A DNA stretch of 8,860 nt. Source: DAOTVC01 sp034437215 (GTDB taxonomy: Bacteria > Chloroflexota > Anaerolineae > B4-G1 > SLSP01). This document shows positions 4,898-8,860 of the stretch, piece after piece. A program made the translations under genes and the position numbers. How positions within the stretch are numbered: position 1 is the first letter of the stretch; every line of letters starts with the position of its first letter. The notes below the pieces were generated by a model. That model ran no database searches and was not told where the DNA came from. It saw nothing but the letters and a program-made list of their open reading frames with translations. The stretch lies in contig DAOTVC010000118.1 of NCBI GenBank assembly GCA_034437215.1, forward strand, positions 1 to 8,860, in the 5' to 3' direction.

Positions 4898-6457
4898 ATG
4901 AACCAGGAGCACATCCTCTCCATCGACGTCGGTACTCAGAGCGTGCGCGCACTCATCTTCGATCTGCAAGGGCAACTCGTGCACAAGGTCCGCATCCCCA
5001 TCGAGCCCTACTTCTCCAAGCAGCCGGGATGGGCGGAGCAGGACCCCGACGTCTACTGGGAGACGCTCTGCGAGGCCTGCCGGCGGATGTGGCAGGAGTT
5101 GCGGGTTCCCAGGGAAGCCCTCGCGGGCGTCGCCCTCACCACCCAGCGCTCGACGGTGGTCAATGTGGACCGCGAAGGGCGACCGCTGCGTCCCGCCATC
5201 GTCTGGCTCGACCAGCGGCGCACCGAGGGATTGGAGCCCGTGAAGGGGCTCTGGGGGCTCGCCTTCAAGGCCGTCGGCATGTCCGACACCGTCGCCTATC
5301 TGCAGGCCGAGGCCGAGGCCAACTGGATCCGCACCCACCAGCCGGAGATCTGGGAGCAGACCCACAAGTACCTTCTCCTCTCGGGCTATCTCACCCGGCG
5401 CCTCACCGGGCGCTTCGTCGACTCCGTGGGCTGCCAGGTGGGCTACATCCCCTTCGATTACAAGAATCTCGATTGGGCCGGACCGCGGGATTGGAAGTGG
5501 CAGGCCATTCCCATGGATCCGGCGCTCCTTCCCGAGCTCGTGCCGCCCACGGGCACGTTGGGCACCATCACCCGCACGGCAGCCGAAGCGACGGGCCTGC
5601 CCGAGGGGCTGCCCCTCATCGCCGCGGCCGCCGATAAGGCCTGCGAGGTCATCGGCGCCGGCAGCCTCGACCCCCACGTCGGCTGCCTCAGCTACGGCAC
5701 GACGGCGACCATCAACACCACCCACCGGAAGTACATCGAGGTCATCCCCCTGATCCCCCCCTATCCCGCCGCCGTCCCGGGGGCCTACAGCCTGGAGATC
5801 CAAATCTACCGCGGCTATTGGATGGTGAGCTGGTTCAAGCGGGAGTTCGGCCTGCGGGAACAGCGGCTGGCGGAGGAGCGTGACGTCGAGCCCGAGGATC
5901 TCTTCGATGCGCTGGTGGAGAAGGTCCCTCCCGGCTCCATGGGGCTGACCCTCCAGCCCTACTGGTCGCCGGGGATCAAAGTGCCGGGTCCGGAGGCCAA
6001 GGGGGCCATCATCGGCTTCGGCGACGTCCACACCCGCGCCCACCTCTACCGCGCCATTCTCGAAGGGCTCGCCTATGCCCTGCGGGAGGGGAAGGAGCGC
6101 ACGGAGCGGCGGAGCCGTGTCCCTATCACGGAGCTGCGCGTCTCGGGTGGAGGGTCACAGAGCGATGCTGCCATGCAGCTCACCGCCGACGTCTTCAATC
6201 TACCCACGGCGCGCCCTCACACCTACGAGACCTCGGGGTTGGGCGCTGCCATCGATGCCGCCGTCGGTCTGAGCCTTCACCCCGACTTTGAGACCGCCGT
6301 AGGCGAGATGACCCACGTGGGCGAGGTCTTTCGCCCCAATCCGGCAACGCGGGAGGTGTACGATGGGCTCTACCACCGCGTCTACAAGGAGATGTACCGG
6401 CGGCTCCAACCCCTCTACGAGGAGATCCAGAGTATTACAGGCTACCCCGAGATCTAA
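4898..6457 (+). CDS. FGGY-family carbohydrate (polyol) kinase, substrate uncertain
   Basis: 519 residues; ATG 4898 with AAGGA (4888-4892). The two ASKHA/FGGY domains are complete: phosphate-1 loop DVGTQSVRAL (10-19), W103 in VWLDQRR, catalytic base D246 in AADKACEVIGAG, phosphate-2 region SYGTTATINT, and adenosine loop SGGGSQSD (G417-G419). The family transfers ATP phosphate to sugars or polyols in the cytosol. Position next to GlpD invites the name glycerol kinase, but the key GlpK contacts differ. The GlpK Arg-Glu pair (QRET) is here Q83-R84-S85, the PYFSxTK motif is absent (MSDTVAYLQAEAEANW instead), and the Phe after YGTG is T271. I therefore do not assign glpK. An AGPS-like FAD enzyme near an FGGY kinase also occurs in E. 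coli (ygcU/ygcE), a pair of unknown substrate. This is the last gene of the cluster; no intrinsic terminator is visible after it. The family is certain; the substrate is open. Confidence 0.9.
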   Translation: MNQEHILSIDVGTQSVRALIFDLQGQLVHKVRIPIEPYFSKQPGWAEQDPDVYWETLCEACRRMWQELRVPREALAGVALTTQRSTVVNVDREGRPLRPAIVWLDQRRTEGLEPVKGLWGLAFKAVGMSDTVAYLQAEAEANWIRTHQPEIWEQTHKYLLLSGYLTRRLTGRFVDSVGCQVGYIPFDYKNLDWAGPRDWKWQAIPMDPALLPELVPPTGTLGTITRTAAEATGLPEGLPLIAAAADKACEVIGAGSLDPHVGCLSYGTTATINTTHRKYIEVIPLIPPYPAAVPGAYSLEIQIYRGYWMVSWFKREFGLREQRLAEERDVEPEDLFDALVEKVPPGSMGLTLQPYWSPGIKVPGPEAKGAIIGFGDVHTRAHLYRAILEGLAYALREGKERTERRSRVPITELRVSGGGSQSDAAMQLTADVFNLPTARPHTYETSGLGAAIDAAVGLSLHPDFETAVGEMTHVGEVFRPNPATREVYDGLYHRVYKEMYRRLQPLYEEIQSITGYPEI

Positions 6458-6514
6458 AAAAACACGTCACGAAATATACCCAAAAAGTGTAGCTCTCCTC
6501 ATCCAGCCTCCCTA
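6458..6514 (+). other. Spacer after the operon, no terminator seen
   Basis: The bases between the kinase stop and the next promoter are A-rich at first (AAAAAAACACG after the stop codon) and contain only a weak ACAC/GTGT pairing. I find no stem followed by T residues, so the operon either ends by Rho or reads into the cyclase gene. Confidence 0.4.
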
Positions 6515-6543
6515 TAGACAGTTTCTAACTTTACTGCTATAGT
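6515..6543 (+). promoter_or_regulatory. Sigma70-type promoter of the cyclase/ATPase gene
   Basis: TAGACA (6515-6520), a 17-base spacer, then TATAGT (6538-6543), with TGC before the -10 (extended -10, TGCTATAGT). Each hexamer is one base from consensus. Transcription would start near 6550, giving a leader of about 40 bases. This supports a transcription unit separate from the upstream operon. Confidence 0.78.
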
Positions 6544-6590
6544 AAGGGGGAGGGGTATCCATTCATATCTACGCAGGACTGTGAGAGAGT

Positions 6591-8860
6591 GTGAGCACAC
6601 CGGCCGGAACTAAGAACTGTGGCCACTGCGGTCATCTAAACCCGATCAATGCCACGCGCTGCCTGCGCTGCGGCTACAGTCTGAGCAGCTACACCGCAGG
6701 TTATCCCGTGGATAACCTGGCCCTTCAGAACAAGGTGGCAGCGCAACAACGGCTCATCGACGAGCTCGCCCGCTACGTCCCCCCGGTCATTCTCGACAGC
6801 GTCACCCACGACCGGAAACGGCTGCAAGGAGAGCGCCGGCAGGTCGCCGTCCTCTTCGCCGACATCGTCAACTTCACTTACCTCTCGGAGTCCCTCGACG
6901 CTGAGGTGGTTTTTAATCTCCTGAACACGCTTTTGGTCCGCCTGACCGACTGCGTCCATCGCTACGGGGGGCTCGTCGACAAGTTCACCGGGGACGGCCT
7001 CATGGCCGTCTTCGGTGCCCCCCTCGCCCACGAGAACAACGAGGAGCTGGCCATCCGCGCGGCCCTTGACATGCAGCAGGTGGTCGCCGACTTCGCACCC
7101 GCCGCCAAGGTGCAGATGGGCGCCCCCCTGTCCATGCGCATCGGCATCCACAGCGGTCGAGCCGTGACCGGCATCATCGGAACCGAGGAGCAGGTCGCCT
7201 ACACCGTCATCGGGCAGACGGTCAACCTGGCCTCCAAACTGGAGTCGGAGGCCGAACCCGGTCACATCCTGGTAAGCGAGCACGTCCACCAGAAGACGCG
7301 CGGCCTCTTCACCTTCAGGAGCAGCAAGACGATCGAGATCAAGGGACTGGATGAAGCGCTGACTACCCACGAGGTTCTCGAGGAGAGCGCCATCGCAGCC
7401 CCCACCCGGGGTGTCATGGGAGTGCCCGAGTTCTTCCTGGGACGCGAGATGGAGCTCTCGCAGCTCTGGCAGCTCTTCGAAGAGTTCCGTTACGGTAAAG
7501 AGGGACGCCTCGTCCTGATCGAGGGGGAGGCGGGCGTCGGAAAGTCCCGCCTGGTCGGAGAATGGCTGCGTATCCTGCCCCGGGTCAACTACACCGTCTG
7601 GAGAGGACATGGCCTCCCCTACGCCCAGGGCGCCCGCTACAGCATCTACCGCTCCCTCCTGCGCGACGTGGGCGCCAGAGAAGGACGGGATCGCCCCTGG
7701 GAGGCCCACGTCAGCCCCAGCCTGCTCCCCTTCATCCAGCAGATTCTGGGAGAGCCGCTGGATCTGGAGAGCCAACGGCGCCTCGACGCCCTCGAGCCGG
7801 AGCGCGTCAAGCAGCTGACGGCGGTGGCCCTCCGCGAATGGATCATCGCTACCGCAGAGGAAGCCCCGCTCATCATCATCCTGGAGGACTTTCACTGGTC
7901 GGGTGAGGCATCCCGCGACATCTTTCAATCCCTCCTCACCCTGATCTACGAAGTTCCCGTGCTCTTCTGCCTTCTGCAGCGCCCGGGACCGGAGGAGAAA
8001 TTCGAAGCCGCCGAGCAGTATCACCCCTTCGCCCTGGATCTCCGCCTCGCCCCCCTCTCCTACGAAGAGAGCCGCGAGCTCCTGGGACACCTCGTCGACC
8101 TGGAGGGTCTCCCGGAGGGCGTGGTCGATACCATCCTCACCCGCGCCGAAGGCAACCCCTTCTACATCGAGGAGTTCGTGCGGATGCTCATCGAGAAGAA
8201 CCTCCTTCACCTGGAGGGCAACCGGTGGCGCGTGGGCGACGCCGTCACCCTCGACATCGAGGACATCCCCACCTCCCTCCGCTCGCTGATCATGGCCCGG
8301 GTGGATCGCCTGCCTCAGGATCTGGGGCGCCTGCTGCGCGACGCCTCCGTCATCGGTCTCCAGTTCGACGCCCGCCTTCTGGAGAAGATCGAACGGGCGC
8401 TCCACAGTGAGACGGGTGCGCGGCTGAAGCTGGAGCGCCTGATGGAGAGCGGGATGCTCGTCCAGCGTCCGGGAGCCGGGGAGCAGGTCTACACCTTCCC
8501 CAACGTCCTCATCCAGGAGACCGTCTACCGGAGCATTCTGCGCACCGAGCGCCCCGACTACCACCACGTCGTCGCCCAGGCCATCGAGGCCTTCCACAGC
8601 AACGACCTCTACAACCAGGCGGAGGTGCTGGCGCAGCACTACCACCTGGCGCGGGAGCGCCAGAAGGCGCTCCACTACACCCTCGTCGCCGGGGAGCGGG
8701 CCAAGCAGCGCTTCGCCAACCAGGAGGCCTTGACGTACTACAGCCGGGCGCTGCAGCTGGCCCAGCACTTCAGCGAGCGAAACGCCGAGCGTTTCGAGGC
8801 CAACGTCGGACTGGGAGAGGTTCAGAGCCACGTTGGCGAGTACGAGGACGCCGTCGCCTC
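6591..8860 (+). CDS. Class III nucleotide cyclase fused to AAA/STAND-type ATPase, partial at right edge
   Basis: Open for 756 codons to the window end. GTG 6591 is the first start after the in-frame TGA at 6582-6584; there is no good ribosome-binding site, only GAGAG close by, so initiation may be weak. Order of parts: zinc ribbon CGHC...CLRC (C10, C13, C24, C27); class III cyclase domain about 85-265; P-loop ATPase from about 290 with Walker A GEAGVGKS (312-319) and Walker B LIIILED (427-433) followed by FHW; then helical, TPR-like repeats from about residue 680. In the cyclase, metal-binding D91 and D135, adenine-selecting K131, T205 in the second specificity position, and N212 are present. 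The transition-state Arg position is Lys216 (VNLASKLES). Such proteins make cAMP from ATP in response to input sensed by the ATPase/TPR part, or use the cyclase as a regulatory module. Cytosolic: no signal peptide or membrane segment in the visible part. Cyclase activity is probable, not certain. Confidence 0.9.
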   Translation, partial: MSTPAGTKNCGHCGHLNPINATRCLRCGYSLSSYTAGYPVDNLALQNKVAAQQRLIDELARYVPPVILDSVTHDRKRLQGERRQVAVLFADIVNFTYLSESLDAEVVFNLLNTLLVRLTDCVHRYGGLVDKFTGDGLMAVFGAPLAHENNEELAIRAALDMQQVVADFAPAAKVQMGAPLSMRIGIHSGRAVTGIIGTEEQVAYTVIGQTVNLASKLESEAEPGHILVSEHVHQKTRGLFTFRSSKTIEIKGLDEALTTHEVLEESAIAAPTRGVMGVPEFFLGREMELSQLWQLFEEFRYGKEGRLVLIEGEAGVGKSRLVGEWLRILPRVNYTVWRGHGLPYAQGARYSIYRSLLRDVGAREGRDRPWEAHVSPSLLPFIQQILGEPLDLESQRRLDALEPERVKQLTAVALREWIIATAEEAPLIIILEDFHWSGEASRDIFQSLLTLIYEVPVLFCLLQRPGPEEKFEAAEQYHPFALDLRLAPLSYEESRELLGHLVDLEGLPEGVVDTILTRAEGNPFYIEEFVRMLIEKNLLHLEGNRWRVGDAVTLDIEDIPTSLRSLIMARVDRLPQDLGRLLRDASVIGLQFDARLLEKIERALHSETGARLKLERLMESGMLVQRPGAGEQVYTFPNVLIQETVYRSILRTERPDYHHVVAQAIEAFHSNDLYNQAEVLAQHYHLARERQKALHYTLVAGERAKQRFANQEALTYYSRALQLAQHFSERNAERFEANVGLGEVQSHVGEYEDAVA

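Noticed and set aside
4255..5637. A 460-codon plus-strand frame overlapping GlpD and the kinase
   Set aside because: It is out of frame with both real genes, rich in Arg/Ser/Pro as expected of a shifted G+C-rich reading, and has no ribosome-binding site.
4613..6043. A 476-codon minus-strand frame over the end of GlpD and most of the kinase gene
   Set aside because: It is antisense to conserved FGGY motifs, without domains of its own, and spans an intergenic hairpin.
4898..6457. Naming the kinase GlpK from its position beside GlpD
   Set aside because: Several glycerol-contacting residues of GlpK are replaced, so only the FGGY family is supported.
6636..8831. A 731-codon open frame on the minus strand across the cyclase/ATPase gene
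   Set aside because: The plus strand encodes a zinc ribbon, cyclase and Walker motifs throughout; the antisense product shows no family signature.

Overview
The window is G+C-rich, with short intergenic spacers. It holds a partial gene on the minus strand at the left edge, a four-gene plus-strand cluster, and a large plus-strand signalling gene cut by the right edge. The palindromic intergenic repeats and the cyclase/ATPase architecture suggest a Chloroflexota-like or similar environmental bacterium. No rRNA or marker gene is present, so this lineage call is a weak inference.

Left part (1-574): the first 52 codons of a DUF84/YjjX-type non-canonical purine NTPase run leftwards from a GTG at 158. 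A gene-free stretch (159-574) follows. It contains a 30-nt pure purine tract, a 60-bp palindrome with 15-bp inverted ends and two internal hairpins, two smaller hairpins, and then a good sigma70-type promoter overlapped at its start point by an operator.

Centre (575-6457): the cluster encodes (1) a regulator strikingly like FadR of Gammaproteobacteria, (2) an FAD-dependent enzyme of the alkyl-dihydroxyacetonephosphate synthase (AGPS) superfamily, (3) a GlpD-type glycerol-3-phosphate dehydrogenase with an added C-terminal membrane anchor, and (4) an FGGY carbohydrate kinase that lacks some glycerol-contacting residues of GlpK. The operator in front of gene 1 (AACTGGTCAGACCACTT) looks like the FadR binding site known from E. 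coli. The most economical reading is a FadR-like, autoregulated operon linking acyl-CoA (or another ligand) to catabolism of a glycerol- or polyol-phosphate, with electrons passed to the membrane quinone pool by the anchored GlpD. The FAD enzyme has Gln in place of a catalytic His of AGPS and the kinase has lost a glycerol-binding Glu, so the true substrates may not be glycerol or ether-lipid precursors. This combination is the best candidate here for an undescribed system.

Right part (6458-8860): a second strong promoter (TAGACA-17-TATAGT with an extended -10) precedes a GTG-started gene. It encodes a zinc ribbon, a class III nucleotide cyclase domain, an AAA/STAND-type ATPase and the start of a TPR-like region, open to the window edge. 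It appears to be a separate transcription unit. No RNA gene, CRISPR array or insertion sequence was seen.
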